Source: Tunturibacter gelidoferens (GTDB taxonomy: Bacteria; Acidobacteriota; Terriglobia; Terriglobales; Acidobacteriaceae). From it: a stretch of 64,000 bases of DNA. Shown here in pieces: positions 35,307 to 44,366 of this stretch. Under the pieces are notes generated by a model that worked only from the letters and a program-made list of their open reading frames with translations, was not told the origin of the DNA and did no database searches. A program made the translations under genes and the position numbers. Location: NCBI RefSeq assembly GCF_040358255.1, contig NZ_CP132938.1:1426001-1490000 (forward strand), given 5' to 3'. How positions within the stretch are numbered: position 1 is the first letter of the stretch; each line of letters starts with the position of its first letter.

Positions 35307-35954
35307 GTGAAGATCTCTCCCGTTGCACTTCTGCATAAATTGAATGTCGTGATGCTTGCGGCACTGAAGCCGCTTGGCGTGTGGGGTATCGGCGCGTTGG
35401 CGGTGATCGATTCGGCGGCGATTCCGGTGCCGATCGATGCGCTGCTGATCGACTATGTGGTCCACGATAAGTCCCGTTTTCTGCTTTATTGTTTTATGGC
35501 GGCGGTTGGCTCTGCCGTCGGAAGCCTGTTGCCGTATTACCTAGGACGCGCGGGCGGGGAGCTGTTTCTGCTCAAACGCATCAACCGGCAACGATATGAG
35601 CAGATGCGGGACCGGTTTGAAAAGCAGGAGTTTCTCGCGATCATGATTCCGGCGATGATGCCTCCGCCTACGCCAGTGAAGCTGTTTGAATTTGCGGCGG
35701 GCGTGTTCGAGATGAAGATGCTGTGGTTCTTCAGTGCGATCTGTCTCGGGAAGTTCATACGATTTTTGATCTGGGCCATTATCACGATCACGTATGGGCC
35801 TGCGATTCTGCATACGATTACGCGGGCGATTCATCAACACCTTGCGTATGTGCTGGGGTTCAGCGGCATTCTGATTGTGCTGCTGCTGGTGTACGTGTTG
35901 CGGAAGGTGTTCGACCGGCGGCGGGGGACGACGCTTCCGGTGGAAGAGAATTAG
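35307..35954 (+). CDS. DedA/VTT family inner-membrane protein
   Basis: A 215-residue membrane protein with a GTG start. It has five or so hydrophobic segments and the VTT-type central region AAVGSAVGSLLPYYLGRAGG (about residues 63-82) followed by a reentrant-like stretch with MIPAMMPPPTPVKLFEFAAG. The Pro-rich motif and Gly-x-x-x-Gly turn are typical of DedA/TMEM41 relatives, which act on lipid scramblase-like functions, membrane homeostasis and tolerance to stress. Cotranscribed with the mogA-like gene. Confidence 0.82.
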   Translation: MKISPVALLHKLNVVMLAALKPLGVWGIGALAVIDSAAIPVPIDALLIDYVVHDKSRFLLYCFMAAVGSAVGSLLPYYLGRAGGELFLLKRINRQRYEQMRDRFEKQEFLAIMIPAMMPPPTPVKLFEFAAGVFEMKMLWFFSAICLGKFIRFLIWAIITITYGPAILHTITRAIHQHLAYVLGFSGILIVLLLVYVLRKVFDRRRGTTLPVEEN

Positions 35955-35969
35955 CGTGGTTTCAAGTTG

Positions 35970-37067
35970 CTAATGCTGGGTGCGGCCGTCCATGTCCATG
36001 CGGACGATGCGGCGGTCGGCGTTGAGGTAGACGGTTCCTGAGAGTGGGGGCTTTTCGCGGCCGGCCAGGAACGGCGTGTCGTAGAAGAAGCGCAGATCGC
36101 GGAAGGTGACGGCGGTGAGGCCTTCCTCGTTCGTGCCGATGTCGGTGACTACGGGATACTGCGACCAGTCGAGGTAGGCTTCGCCGAGCCAGCTGCGCTT
36201 GGCTACGAGGGTGGCGATTGTGGTGGGGGGCTTATAGATGATGTCGGCCTGAGTGCTGGTGGCGACGACGCTGTTGAGAGTGTCGACTGTGGCGAGCTGG
36301 TAGAACTGTGGAGTCTCGGCGACGGTCTGCCAATGGAAAGGGTTGACGGGGTAGGGGCTGGCGAAGACCCGGGAGACGCGGGCTCCGTTGTAGTCGGTGG
36401 ATTGGGCGAGTTGGAGGGCCTCTGCGTGTTCGACGAAGCGCAGGGTCCAGAGGACGACGATGGCGACGAGGGAAAAGATGGCCCAGCCTCGTCCGCGGAA
36501 TGCTTGTTTGCGAGCGCCTACTTCGCTGCTGATGAGCCCGAAGAGGGAGGGCGCGATAAGAGCCAGGAGCAGAAGGAGAAAGATGACGGGTTCGAAGATG
36601 AAGACGATGGAGCCGGCGTACCAATGGGGGTTGAAAGGAAAGAATGGGCGCAGTCCGTAGTTGTTCGTCCAGTCGAGCAGGAGGTGGCTCAGCAGGGCGA
36701 TGAGAGAAAAGCCATAAAGCAGGCCCCAGCGGACGGGGGCGTGGTGGCGGGGCAGCGGGGTCGTCGTGGGGTCGTAGGGCAACGCGGGGTCGGTTTGTTT
36801 CGGGGCTTCGTTGCGTCGGCTTCGCCAGCGGTGAAAGAGCCAGATGGCGCCTACGATCAATGCAGCTTCGAACGGCAGACCGAGGAGGGTGTGAGTCCAG
36901 CCGCGGTGATGCTGGAAAGCTGCGATGGGGCCGCGGATGGACCATAGGGTGTCGAGGTCGGGAGCTTCGGCGGCGAGGGTCATTGTGGCGGTGGCGTAGG
37001 CGGCTTTGCGGTTGAAGCCGGAGCGGGCGAGGACGGCGCCGGTCATGAGGTGGGTGATGGGTTCCAT
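35970..37067 (-). CDS. YdjM-like membrane-bound metal-dependent hydrolase
   Basis: A 365-residue protein starting MEPITHLMTGAVLARSGFN. The first half has the YdjM-type metal-binding set: THLMTGA, AEAPDLDTLW and HHRGWTHTLLGLP (residues 6, 34-40 and 53-65), and several membrane helices. The C-terminal part (about 230-365) is an extracytoplasmic beta-rich region with STQADIIYKPPTTIATLVAK and RRIVRMDMDGRTQH. Family members are predicted zinc-dependent hydrolases with unknown substrate. It converges with the DedA gene. Confidence 0.82.
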   Translation of the reverse strand: MEPITHLMTGAVLARSGFNRKAAYATATMTLAAEAPDLDTLWSIRGPIAAFQHHRGWTHTLLGLPFEAALIVGAIWLFHRWRSRRNEAPKQTDPALPYDPTTTPLPRHHAPVRWGLLYGFSLIALLSHLLLDWTNNYGLRPFFPFNPHWYAGSIVFIFEPVIFLLLLLALIAPSLFGLISSEVGARKQAFRGRGWAIFSLVAIVVLWTLRFVEHAEALQLAQSTDYNGARVSRVFASPYPVNPFHWQTVAETPQFYQLATVDTLNSVVATSTQADIIYKPPTTIATLVAKRSWLGEAYLDWSQYPVVTDIGTNEEGLTAVTFRDLRFFYDTPFLAGREKPPLSGTVYLNADRRIVRMDMDGRTQH

Positions 37068-37097
37068 TTGCTTCCGATAGTAGCTTGTTTCGTGGCG

Positions 37098-37347
37098 ATG
37101 TCCTGCCGGACGAGCCTCCTGCGCGGAGGGCGGTCACTTCGTGACTCGTATACCTGTGGTGTCGAGTGGAAAGCAATGGTCCTCCCGCTGGTCGGAATAA
37201 GGATTGTGCCGACCAGCGGGAGGCCCCATGCCCATCATCCTGCCAAGACCGGTACACCCGTCACGAAGTGACCGCCCGAATCGGGGTCCCCACAAACAGG
37301 TCTTCGTTTGTGGGGACCGAGCGCAGTGGGCCCGTCCGGCAGGACAT
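37098..37347 (+). repeat. R1 element copy D (full, with extra hairpin)
   Basis: A 250-bp full inverted repeat between the YdjM-like gene and gatB. Outer arms begin ATGTCCTGCCGGACG and end CCGTCCGGCAGGACAT. The inner arms are CCTCCCGCTGGTCGG and CCGACCAGCGGGAGG. An additional hairpin, GGTCCCCACAAAC and GTTTGTGGGGACC, lies within the right arm. Its closest relative is copy F (46829-47078) in the opposite orientation. Confidence 0.92.
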
Positions 37348-37370
37348 GCTTGGTAGAATCGAGATAGACC

Positions 37371-38885
37371 ATGTCTACCTTGACTGCGCTTTCGCCCGAC
37401 GTTCTTGCCAAGTACCAGCCTGTGATTGGGCTGGAAGTTCATGTTCAGCTTTTGACGAAGTCGAAGGCGTTTTGCGGATGCGTGAATAAATACGGTGGCG
37501 AGCCGAATACGCATTGCTGTCCGACCTGCCTCGGGTTACCGGGAGCGTTGCCGGTGTTGAATCGCAGGGCCGTGGAGTTTGCTGTGCTGGCGGCGAAGGC
37601 GATCAACTGCGAGATTCGCGAGACGAGTATTTTTTCGCGGAAGAATTATTTTTATCCGGATTCGCCGAAGGGATACCAGATCTCGCAGTTCGACAAGCCG
37701 ATTGCGGAGCACGGATGGATTGAGGTGCCGGCGTTTGATGCGAGTGGCGCGGCTGTGACCAAGCGGATCGGTGTGACCCGGCTGCACATGGAAGAAGATG
37801 CTGGGAAGAGCATTCACGATGGGTTTGCAGATTCGGTGTCGAAGACCTATATCGACCTGAACCGGTGTGGGACGCCGCTGGTGGAGATTGTGAGTGAGCC
37901 TGATCTGCGAACTGCGGATGAGGTGTTTGAATACCTGACGAAGTTGAAGGAGATTCTGCTCTACACCGGCGTGAGCGACTGCAACATGGAGGAAGGCTCG
38001 CTGAGGTGCGACGCCAACGTCAGCGTAATGCTAAAGAAGGATGCGGCGGAGTTAGGGGCTAAAGCATACGGCACGAAGGCTGAGGTGAAGAACGTCAACA
38101 GCTTTCGGTATATTCGCGCGGCGGTGGAGTACGAGATCGAGCGGCAGATTGGGGTGCTGGAAGACGGCGGTCGGGTGGTACAGGAGTCGCGGCTTTGGAA
38201 TAACGCGGAGGGGCGGACTTACTCGATGCGGAGTAAGGAGCAGGCACATGACTACCGGTACTTTCCGGAGCCGGATCTGCCGCCGCTTGTGGTTGGTGCG
38301 GAGTGGCAGGCGGAGATTCTGAAGATGATGCCTGAGCTGCCCGAAGCTCGTCGAGAGCGCATGATTCGCGAGTATGAGATTTCGGCGCAGGATGCTGCTA
38401 CGTTGACAGCGACGCGTGAGTTTGCAGATAAGTTTGAAGACGCGGCGAAGAAGGCCAAGAGTCCTCGTCGCGTGGCGGCGTTACTGACGAGCGAGTTGAC
38501 GATGCGGCTGCGGGCTGCGGGGTTGGAGTTGGAGCAGTCGCCGGTGTCGATGGCTGGTGTGGTGATGGCGGCTGACCTGGCGGAGTCGGGGGAGTTGTCG
38601 AGCAAGATGCTGAAGCAGTTGCTGGATAGTGCGTTTGAGAAGAACGAGGATTTTCCTGTGGTGTACGAGCGGGAGAAGCCGCAGCAGATCTCGGACACGG
38701 GCGCGATTGAGGCGATGATCGATGAGGTGATCGCGTCGAATGCGAAGCAGGTGGAGCAGTATCGCGGGGGGAAGAAGACGGTGGCCGCGTTCTTTGTTGG
38801 TCAGGTGATGAGGCTGTCAAAAGGGCAGGCTAATCCTGCGCTTCTGAATGAATTGGTGGCGAAGAAGCTGGATGCGTTGGGATAG
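37371..38885 (+). CDS. gatB: Asp/Glu-tRNA amidotransferase subunit GatB
   Basis: The 504-residue protein has the GatB start VIGLEVHVQLLTKSKAFCGC, a Cys cluster (CGC, CC and C in CCPTCLGLPGALP) that binds zinc in the family, the RLHMEEDAGKS motif near residue 137, and YRYFPEPDLPP near 295. Its C-terminal region (about 350-504) is the helical YqeY-like tail that contacts tRNA. GatB recognises Glu-tRNA(Gln) or Asp-tRNA(Asn) and feeds ammonia-dependent amidation with GatA and GatC, which are not in the window. Length is normal (about 480-510). Confidence 0.95.
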   Translation: MSTLTALSPDVLAKYQPVIGLEVHVQLLTKSKAFCGCVNKYGGEPNTHCCPTCLGLPGALPVLNRRAVEFAVLAAKAINCEIRETSIFSRKNYFYPDSPKGYQISQFDKPIAEHGWIEVPAFDASGAAVTKRIGVTRLHMEEDAGKSIHDGFADSVSKTYIDLNRCGTPLVEIVSEPDLRTADEVFEYLTKLKEILLYTGVSDCNMEEGSLRCDANVSVMLKKDAAELGAKAYGTKAEVKNVNSFRYIRAAVEYEIERQIGVLEDGGRVVQESRLWNNAEGRTYSMRSKEQAHDYRYFPEPDLPPLVVGAEWQAEILKMMPELPEARRERMIREYEISAQDAATLTATREFADKFEDAAKKAKSPRRVAALLTSELTMRLRAAGLELEQSPVSMAGVVMAADLAESGELSSKMLKQLLDSAFEKNEDFPVVYEREKPQQISDTGAIEAMIDEVIASNAKQVEQYRGGKKTVAAFFVGQVMRLSKGQANPALLNELVAKKLDALG

Positions 38886-39106
38886 ACCCAAGAGCGGAAC
38901 GATCATTCTTGATGTCGTCAATGATCGAATTATGCAGGTTGAAGTTTTGTATCGAGACGAGGTTCGCCGGGCGATTCAGGCCGCGATTCCGTAGCCTCGG
39001 TCTGACCTGGCAGTTTGAGTTGAATTAAGTTCTTGAGGACGCGCGGCGTAGGGTTTAATGGGCGGATGCATGCGCGTGGCTTTTATCCAAAGGTGTTTGT
39101 CGTGGG

Positions 39107-40609
39107 GTGTGTGTGAGTATTCTGCTTGCTCTGTTTGGGTGCCGGAGCGATGCTCCGTATGTTGTGCCGGAGGAGCCGATGCCGGCGAATACGGTGATGC
39201 TGTCGCAGATGATGCGGGAGCTTTCGGCTACTCCGGGATTCACGGATGCGATGCTCGCGCAGCTGGATAAGAACGGGAAGAAGGGCCCGGCGCTGATGAC
39301 GCCAGCGCTGGTGAAGCGGCTGCGCGAGTTGATCCTCGGCAAGGACTGGCAGGGACTGGATCGGTTTCCTGGTTGGACGATGCAGGCTATCAATCCTACG
39401 GTAAGAGTCGCCAGTCGCGTGGTTGCCAAGGATCAGAGTGTGACGGATGTCGCGGCTCTGCACCCCGGAACGCCCGTGGGTTCGGGTTCTACGAAGAGCG
39501 CAGTAACTGCGAGCCAGATTAAGGACTATGTCGATCTCGGTGAGTATGGGTTGGATAAGGCTGAGAAGGTGAGTCTGGATGCTCCGTCGAAGCTGCCGGG
39601 TTTCACTACGGATGGTTTGGTGAGCGAGCTTGGTGACGGCGTGGTGAGAGGGGATGGCGCCAATTCAACGCTTGCCCCGATGCATGCTGAGAGTCAGCGG
39701 CTGGCGAATTTATTGAACCGGCTGAGTTTGAATGGGCTGGATAATTCTGTTCCTGTTACGGTTACAATTGAAGGTCAGAGCGCGAAGACGCCGCAGGAGC
39801 TTGTAAAAGCGCTGATGACTACCGGACATACGGTGGTGGTGGCCGATGCGCGGTACTTTGCCAACTTCGGACACTTTCATTACAAGGGGCAGGATGTGAT
39901 GATGCCGTTCTGGGTGGACTCGCAGATTCGCGTGCCGGGGACGAGGCGTCCGCTGCTGGTTCCCGTGAGCCATGCTGAGTACGAGTGGGAGGTTCGCGGG
40001 CCGAAGGTGAATGCGAATGTAAGTTGGTACTTCGGCATCGACGGCAAGGCGGAGTTTCGTACTATGGATACGCAGGATCAGACGTGGGTACTGGGGCGTC
40101 ATGCGCATGAGTATCGCGATGCGGATGCGGTGGAGGTGACGCGGCTAGTGGGAAAGATGGCGATTGCGTATATGCATCAACATCTGGCACGTCCGGAGCT
40201 TCCGTTTGGCGGATACTATCCGCTGGGCGTGTGCCAGGATGGTGTGGCGGCGATTGAGAGGAAGATGACGGGGAATGACACGCTGTTTCCGAACACGGCG
40301 GATGGCGCGTTGTTTGATAATCCTCGTGATGCGGAGATCAATGAACTGATCAAGGCTATTCCAAAAGACCGCGAAGGTGGGGCGCCTGAGCCGGCGCGGA
40401 TCTTCGGGTCTCTGCCGGTCACGGATTTCGATTCGATTACGATTCCTGGGTTTGCGGCTGATCTGAAGCTGGTGCACGCGGCTTGGCAGGATGGGTCGCT
40501 GGAGCGGACTCCCTCGTGGATACGGAAGGTGACGTTGAGAGTTGTCGGGGTAGCAGCTTTGGGGATTTTGGCGGGAATCGTGGTGTGGCGAAGAAGGCGA
40601 AATCGCTGA
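39107..40609 (+). CDS. Large exported protein of unknown function
   Basis: The 500-residue product begins at GTG with a very short hydrophobic leader (ILLALFGC) that could be a lipobox, and ends with a C-terminal membrane helix (RVVGVAALGILAGIVVW) followed by RRRRNR. In between it has LKDWQGLDRF-like and RDAEINELIKAIPKD segments and KGQDVMMPFWVDSQIRVPGT. Secreted domain with a C-terminal anchor suggests a cell-surface role. I recognise no catalytic motif or family. The N-terminal start is the least certain part. Confidence 0.6.
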   Translation: MCVSILLALFGCRSDAPYVVPEEPMPANTVMLSQMMRELSATPGFTDAMLAQLDKNGKKGPALMTPALVKRLRELILGKDWQGLDRFPGWTMQAINPTVRVASRVVAKDQSVTDVAALHPGTPVGSGSTKSAVTASQIKDYVDLGEYGLDKAEKVSLDAPSKLPGFTTDGLVSELGDGVVRGDGANSTLAPMHAESQRLANLLNRLSLNGLDNSVPVTVTIEGQSAKTPQELVKALMTTGHTVVVADARYFANFGHFHYKGQDVMMPFWVDSQIRVPGTRRPLLVPVSHAEYEWEVRGPKVNANVSWYFGIDGKAEFRTMDTQDQTWVLGRHAHEYRDADAVEVTRLVGKMAIAYMHQHLARPELPFGGYYPLGVCQDGVAAIERKMTGNDTLFPNTADGALFDNPRDAEINELIKAIPKDREGGAPEPARIFGSLPVTDFDSITIPGFAADLKLVHAAWQDGSLERTPSWIRKVTLRVVGVAALGILAGIVVWRRRRNR

Positions 40610-40698
40610 CGTGGCTTGATATCGTTTGAGGTGCTGTGATGGTTTGGTGATGCAACGTTGCGGTGGTCGTGAGGACTCTTAGTGTGAGGAGGAACTCT

Positions 40699-41007
40699 AT
40701 GACTACGAAGAAGGCAACGGCAAAGAAGTCGGCGAGTAAGAAGACGGCTTCAAAGAAGGCGGCAACGAAAAAGAAAGCGTCTAAGAGGACTCCGGCCAAG
40801 AAGGCGGCAAAGAAGAGTTCGACGCGGAAGTACAGTCCTTCGGCCGGCAAGAACGTTGAGACTGAGATGCGCGAGATGAAGAAGGGTACGTTGAAGAGTG
40901 GTCGCAGTGGCAAGAAGGTGACCAATCCGAAGCAGGCGATTGCGATTGGTTTGTCAGAGGCGCGGAAGGCAGGGAAGAAGGTTCCGCCGCCACCGAAGAA
41001 AGGGTAA
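40699..41007 (+). CDS. Lysine/alanine-rich protein with DUF6496-like C-terminus
   Basis: The 102-residue product has a Lys-Ala-Ser repeat region (TTKKATAKKSASKKTASKKA and onward), resembling the tails of histone H1-like bacterial proteins such as HupS or Hc1. Its C-terminal half has ETEMREMKKGTLKSGRSGKK and NPKQAIAIGLSEARKAG, which match DUF6496. DNA or RNA binding is likely from charge. ATG 40699 is preceded by GAGGAGGA, which clearly fixes the start. The next gene begins three bases after its stop, so they form an operon. Confidence 0.8.
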   Translation: MTTKKATAKKSASKKTASKKAATKKKASKRTPAKKAAKKSSTRKYSPSAGKNVETEMREMKKGTLKSGRSGKKVTNPKQAIAIGLSEARKAGKKVPPPPKKG

Positions 41008-41009
41008 GG

Positions 41010-41465
41010 ATGACGGAAGTGGAGAGGTATCGCGCAATGCTGGAGGTCGCGCTGAAGGAGGCCCGCATCGGTCGGAGCGAGGGTGGGGTTCCGATCGGTG
41101 CGGCGTTGTTTGATGGGGATGGAAAGTTGTTGGCGTCGGGAAGAAATCGAAGGGTGCAGCAGGATGACCCGTCGGTGCATGGAGAGACGGATGCGTTTCG
41201 ACGGGCGGGGCGGCAGAGGACTTACAAGGACAAGGTGATGGTGACTACGCTTGCTCCCTGCTGGTATTGCAGTGGGCTGATTCGGCAGTTCGGGATTCGC
41301 ACCCTGGTGGTAGGGGAGAGCAGAAACTTTTCTGGTGGGGTGGAGTGGCTGAAGGAGCATGGAGTGAAGGTGATCGATCTCGATTCGCAGGAGTGTTCGG
41401 ATCTGTTAACAGGATTTATCGCAGAGAAGCCTGAGGTTTGGAATGAGGATATTGGTGAGGAGTAA
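41010..41465 (+). CDS. Cytosine/nucleoside deaminase
   Basis: The 151-residue zinc deaminase has the HGETDAFRRAGR motif (H-x-E) near residue 57 and APCWYCSGLIRQF (P-C-x-x-C) near residue 80, the metal site of the cytidine-deaminase superfamily. Its overall pattern (GGVPIGAALFDGDGKLLASG, NFSGGVEWLKEHGVKV) resembles the yeast-type cytosine deaminases that turn cytosine into uracil in salvage. Substrate choice within the family is inferred. It overlaps no neighbour but is only three bases from the DUF6496 gene. Confidence 0.85.
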   Translation: MTEVERYRAMLEVALKEARIGRSEGGVPIGAALFDGDGKLLASGRNRRVQQDDPSVHGETDAFRRAGRQRTYKDKVMVTTLAPCWYCSGLIRQFGIRTLVVGESRNFSGGVEWLKEHGVKVIDLDSQECSDLLTGFIAEKPEVWNEDIGEE

Positions 41466-41526
41466 AGGTTCCCTGACAGAGATCGCTCTCGCGTGAAGAT
41501 GCTCTCTGATGTGGAATGATGGAGAG

Positions 41527-42042
41527 ATGAGTATTAAGTCAGAGAGCGGGTTTGGTTGTAGCGTATGTGGCGAGCATCATGTTTTGTCGTTGAGTTATAG
41601 CGTCAAAGCTCCGCTGGCTGTTGGTGCGATTGCGGTGGAGGAGTTGGATCAGCGAGTGGTGATTACTCCTGATCAGTGCGTTGTTGATGGTAAAGATTTC
41701 TATCTACGCGGGCGCATTCTGGTGCCTGTGATTGGGTTGGAGGAGCCGTTTGTTTGGGGGATCTGGGCTGAGGTGAGTCCAAAGAACTTTGTGCGGACCA
41801 ATGAACTGTGGGCGGTTGAAGGACGAGAGAAGGAAGCACCGTTTCCTGGTTGGCTGAACTCTCAGTTGCCGGTGTTCGGCGATACATACAACCTTGAAGT
41901 GAGCGTGCAGACGCAACCGGTGGGGCAGAGGCCGTATTTTACAGTTGTGGATCAGGACCATCCTCTGGCAGAGGAACAGAGGGACGGCATCACGATGGAG
42001 CGCGTGGAAGAGATTGCGGTTCGGATGCTGCATCCGGATTGA
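41527..42042 (+). CDS. DUF2199 family protein
   Basis: The 171-residue product has the N-terminal cysteine/histidine pair CSVCGEHH (a zinc-knuckle-like site), then DQCVVDGKDFYLRGRILVPV and FVWGIWAEVS, typical of DUF2199, followed by EAPFPGWLNSQLPVFGDTYN and a C-terminal tail. The function of the family is unknown. I use ATG 41527 because it is preceded by a GGAG-like site; a start six codons upstream is possible. Its 3' end is next to R1 copy E. Confidence 0.85.
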   Translation: MSIKSESGFGCSVCGEHHVLSLSYSVKAPLAVGAIAVEELDQRVVITPDQCVVDGKDFYLRGRILVPVIGLEEPFVWGIWAEVSPKNFVRTNELWAVEGREKEAPFPGWLNSQLPVFGDTYNLEVSVQTQPVGQRPYFTVVDQDHPLAEEQRDGITMERVEEIAVRMLHPD

Positions 42043-42050
42043 TTCTGTTG

Positions 42051-42151
42051 GTTGTCCTGCCGGACGGGCCCGCTGCGCGCGGGGCGGTCACTTCGTGACT
42101 TGTGTACCTTTTCTTAGTTGGATAACTGTGTGAGGGCCTCCCGTTGGTCGG
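42051..42151 (+). repeat. R1 element copy E (half copy)
   Basis: Left half of a full element: outer arm GTTGTCCTGCCGGACGGGCC, the internal palindrome GTCACTTCGTGAC, and the terminus GGCCTCCCGTTGGTCGG. It ends within a base of the stop of the amino-acid permease gene on the other strand. Confidence 0.88.
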
Positions 42152-43546
42152 CTAGCTATTAGATTGCGGAGGACTGCGACGGGTGGTGAGGGCAAACCAG
42201 GCCGTTCCTCCAAGGATGTAAGCGAGGTATACGTAGGGTAGCCAGTTGTAAGGACGCTCGGGGACGGGGTAGAGGGTTCCGGCCAGCGCGAGCATGATCG
42301 CGAGCGCTGTGGCGGTGGACAGGATCAGCGAAGTGCTGGTGAGGCGGTGGTTGCGCTTGAGGTAGAGAGGGAGCGCTATGGCGGCGAGACCGTAGGTGGT
42401 GAGGAAGCCGTAAACGGCAAGGGAGCCCATCCAGCCGTAGATGTCGGTGCCTGCGATGCCGCGGAGAGCGAGGAACGTTACAGGGAGCGCGGTAAGGGTG
42501 CCGGAGACGAGGACAGCTGCGCCTGGGGTGGCGTTCTTGGGGTGGGCCAAGCCTAGTCTCTGGTGGACGATGCCGTTGTGGCCCATGCGCATGAGGACAC
42601 GGGCGGCTGCGGTGATGCAGGCGAGGGTGCAGGCGAACATGCTGACGAGAGCGCCGAAGTCGATGAAGGGGCCGAGGGGGGTGACGCCGGCGAGGTTGGC
42701 GAGGACGCGCATGGGGGCGGTGGATTCGCCGAGGTTCTGGTGGGCGGTGTGCATGCCGAGGGTTTCGAGGTAAGCGCAGAGGATGAAGAAGAGGCCGGTG
42801 AAGACAGCGCTCTGGATGACTGCGCGGGGGATGGTGAGGAGCGGGTTGGAGGCTTCGGCTCCTAGAGTGGTGGCGCTCTCGAAGCCGACGAAGCTGAAGA
42901 GGGCGAGGACTACACCAAGGCGGACTGCGGAGGGAGTGACGCCTTCGAGGTGGAGTTGGGCGTGGTCGATGTGGAGGCCGTTGTGCCATAGCAGGAGCGC
43001 GAGCACGATGGCGATGAGCGCGACGGAGATGGCTTCGATCCAGAGCATCAGCCGGGCAGAGACTTGTACGTCGCGGTAGGCGATGAAGGTGGAGACGCCG
43101 ACGCAGAGTAATGCGAGCAGGAAGGTTGGAGCCGACTTGCCGGTGATCGAGAGGAGGAAGACGTTGGCGTAGTTGATGAAGCCTCCAGCGACGGAGGCTC
43201 CTGTGGTGATGTAGGCGAGCAGGAGCGCCCAGCCGGCGATGCCGCTGATGGCTGGTGGGAGGGAGGAGGTTGCGTAGGTGTAGAGCGAGCCTGAGCAAGA
43301 GGTGTAGCGGGCGAAGCGGCTGACGCAGAGGGCGATGAGCAGGATAGCAGCGGTGGCGAAGAGGTAGGCGAGCCAGGTTCCGTTGCCGGCGAGGACGAAG
43401 ACCAGAGGGATGGTCATGGTCGGTGTGGTTGTGGGAGCGATGGTGGAGATGGATTGGGCGAGCGTCTCCATCGGCGAGAGGATGTTTGCGCGCAGACCGG
43501 GAGCGGGAGCGAGGGAGGCTTCGGATTCGGCGACGGTTTGCTCCAT
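42152..43546 (-). CDS. APC superfamily amino-acid permease
   Basis: The 464-residue protein has twelve predicted membrane helices and the APC-type start PMETLAQSISTIAPTTTPTM with an unwound first helix, then FARYTSCSGSLYTYATSSL and LFSFVGFESATTLGAEASNP (GFE motif) near residue 205. It should import an amino acid or amine with a cation or proton; the substrate is not readable. The C-terminal helices are variable. It is transcribed alone, divergent from the small exported gene at 43880, and its stop abuts R1 copy E. Confidence 0.9.
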   Translation of the reverse strand: MEQTVAESEASLAPAPGLRANILSPMETLAQSISTIAPTTTPTMTIPLVFVLAGNGTWLAYLFATAAILLIALCVSRFARYTSCSGSLYTYATSSLPPAISGIAGWALLLAYITTGASVAGGFINYANVFLLSITGKSAPTFLLALLCVGVSTFIAYRDVQVSARLMLWIEAISVALIAIVLALLLWHNGLHIDHAQLHLEGVTPSAVRLGVVLALFSFVGFESATTLGAEASNPLLTIPRAVIQSAVFTGLFFILCAYLETLGMHTAHQNLGESTAPMRVLANLAGVTPLGPFIDFGALVSMFACTLACITAAARVLMRMGHNGIVHQRLGLAHPKNATPGAAVLVSGTLTALPVTFLALRGIAGTDIYGWMGSLAVYGFLTTYGLAAIALPLYLKRNHRLTSTSLILSTATALAIMLALAGTLYPVPERPYNWLPYVYLAYILGGTAWFALTTRRSPPQSNS

Positions 43547-43879
43547 TGTGCTTGATCCTTCTTGCGTCGGTGGGAATATCGATGCGGATGCGCGGAAGCG
43601 GTGCCGAATGTCCGAGGCAGAGCTGCTTGTGGCTGGAACGATGACGTGGAGTTAGAGCGAGGATAGCTGAAGTTGGCTGGAGCGCGAAGCGGTATCTTGC
43701 GCAGCTGTCGACAATGTGGCGTTGCCCTCAATTGAGAGCAGACGTTGCTTTGGCCGAAAGAGATGAGCTTGTTCGGGATCCGGAACGAATCACGAGGTGA
43801 CTTGCTGATGTTCAGCGCTGGGAAACTGGTGTAAGCTTTCGGGCGGGCTCCCACACAGAAAAATCTATGAGGTACGACC
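43547..43879. other. Divergent intergenic region, no gene seen
   Basis: About 330 bases between the permease start and the next gene. No repeat of the R families and no clear operator or riboswitch was found. Confidence 0.4.
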
Positions 43880-44323
43880 ATGAAGGCGTTCGCACGTTGT
43901 TTCGTCGCTTTGGTACTCACTGCTATGCCGGTTAGCGGACTAGCTCAACAGTATTACAGTCATACAGGAGTCGTTCGGGCTGTGAAGCTCCGGATATTGC
44001 CAGGAAAAACCAAGGAGTTTTACGAAGCGTTTGCTTATGCGCCTAAGGTTTTCGAGGCCGAGAAAGCAGCTGGCATCATCACGGGATACTCGATTATGAC
44101 CTCAGTGAATTTCGAGGGGCCGGAGAAGTGGGACGTAATGTATGTGCTTCATTTCAAGAATATGGCCGTACTGGATACGTCCGCGGATCTGGCCGAACCT
44201 ATTATTGCCAAGGTGTATGGCTCGCCCGAGAAGAGAGCAGAGGTGCTCAGGATGAGGGCGGAAAGCACAGAGGTGGTCTCGAGCGAACTGGTTCGCGAGA
44301 TTCAACTGAAGCCGGTGCCATAA
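43880..44323 (+). CDS. Secreted protein of unknown function
   Basis: The 147-residue product has a signal peptide (CFVALVLTAMPVSGLAQ) and a mature part beginning VVRAVKLRILPGKTKEFYEA with MTSVNFEGPEKWDVMYVLHF, reminiscent of the antibiotic-biosynthesis-monooxygenase-type dimeric alpha-beta barrel in its strand-helix pattern. The motif resemblance is weak, and no catalytic residues are evident. It is converging with the FmdB-like gene. Confidence 0.6.
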   Translation: MKAFARCFVALVLTAMPVSGLAQQYYSHTGVVRAVKLRILPGKTKEFYEAFAYAPKVFEAEKAAGIITGYSIMTSVNFEGPEKWDVMYVLHFKNMAVLDTSADLAEPIIAKVYGSPEKRAEVLRMRAESTEVVSSELVREIQLKPVP

Positions 44324-44366
44324 GCGAAGCCGCTGCCATCAACCGAAGCCTGGAGCGCCTGCGCGG

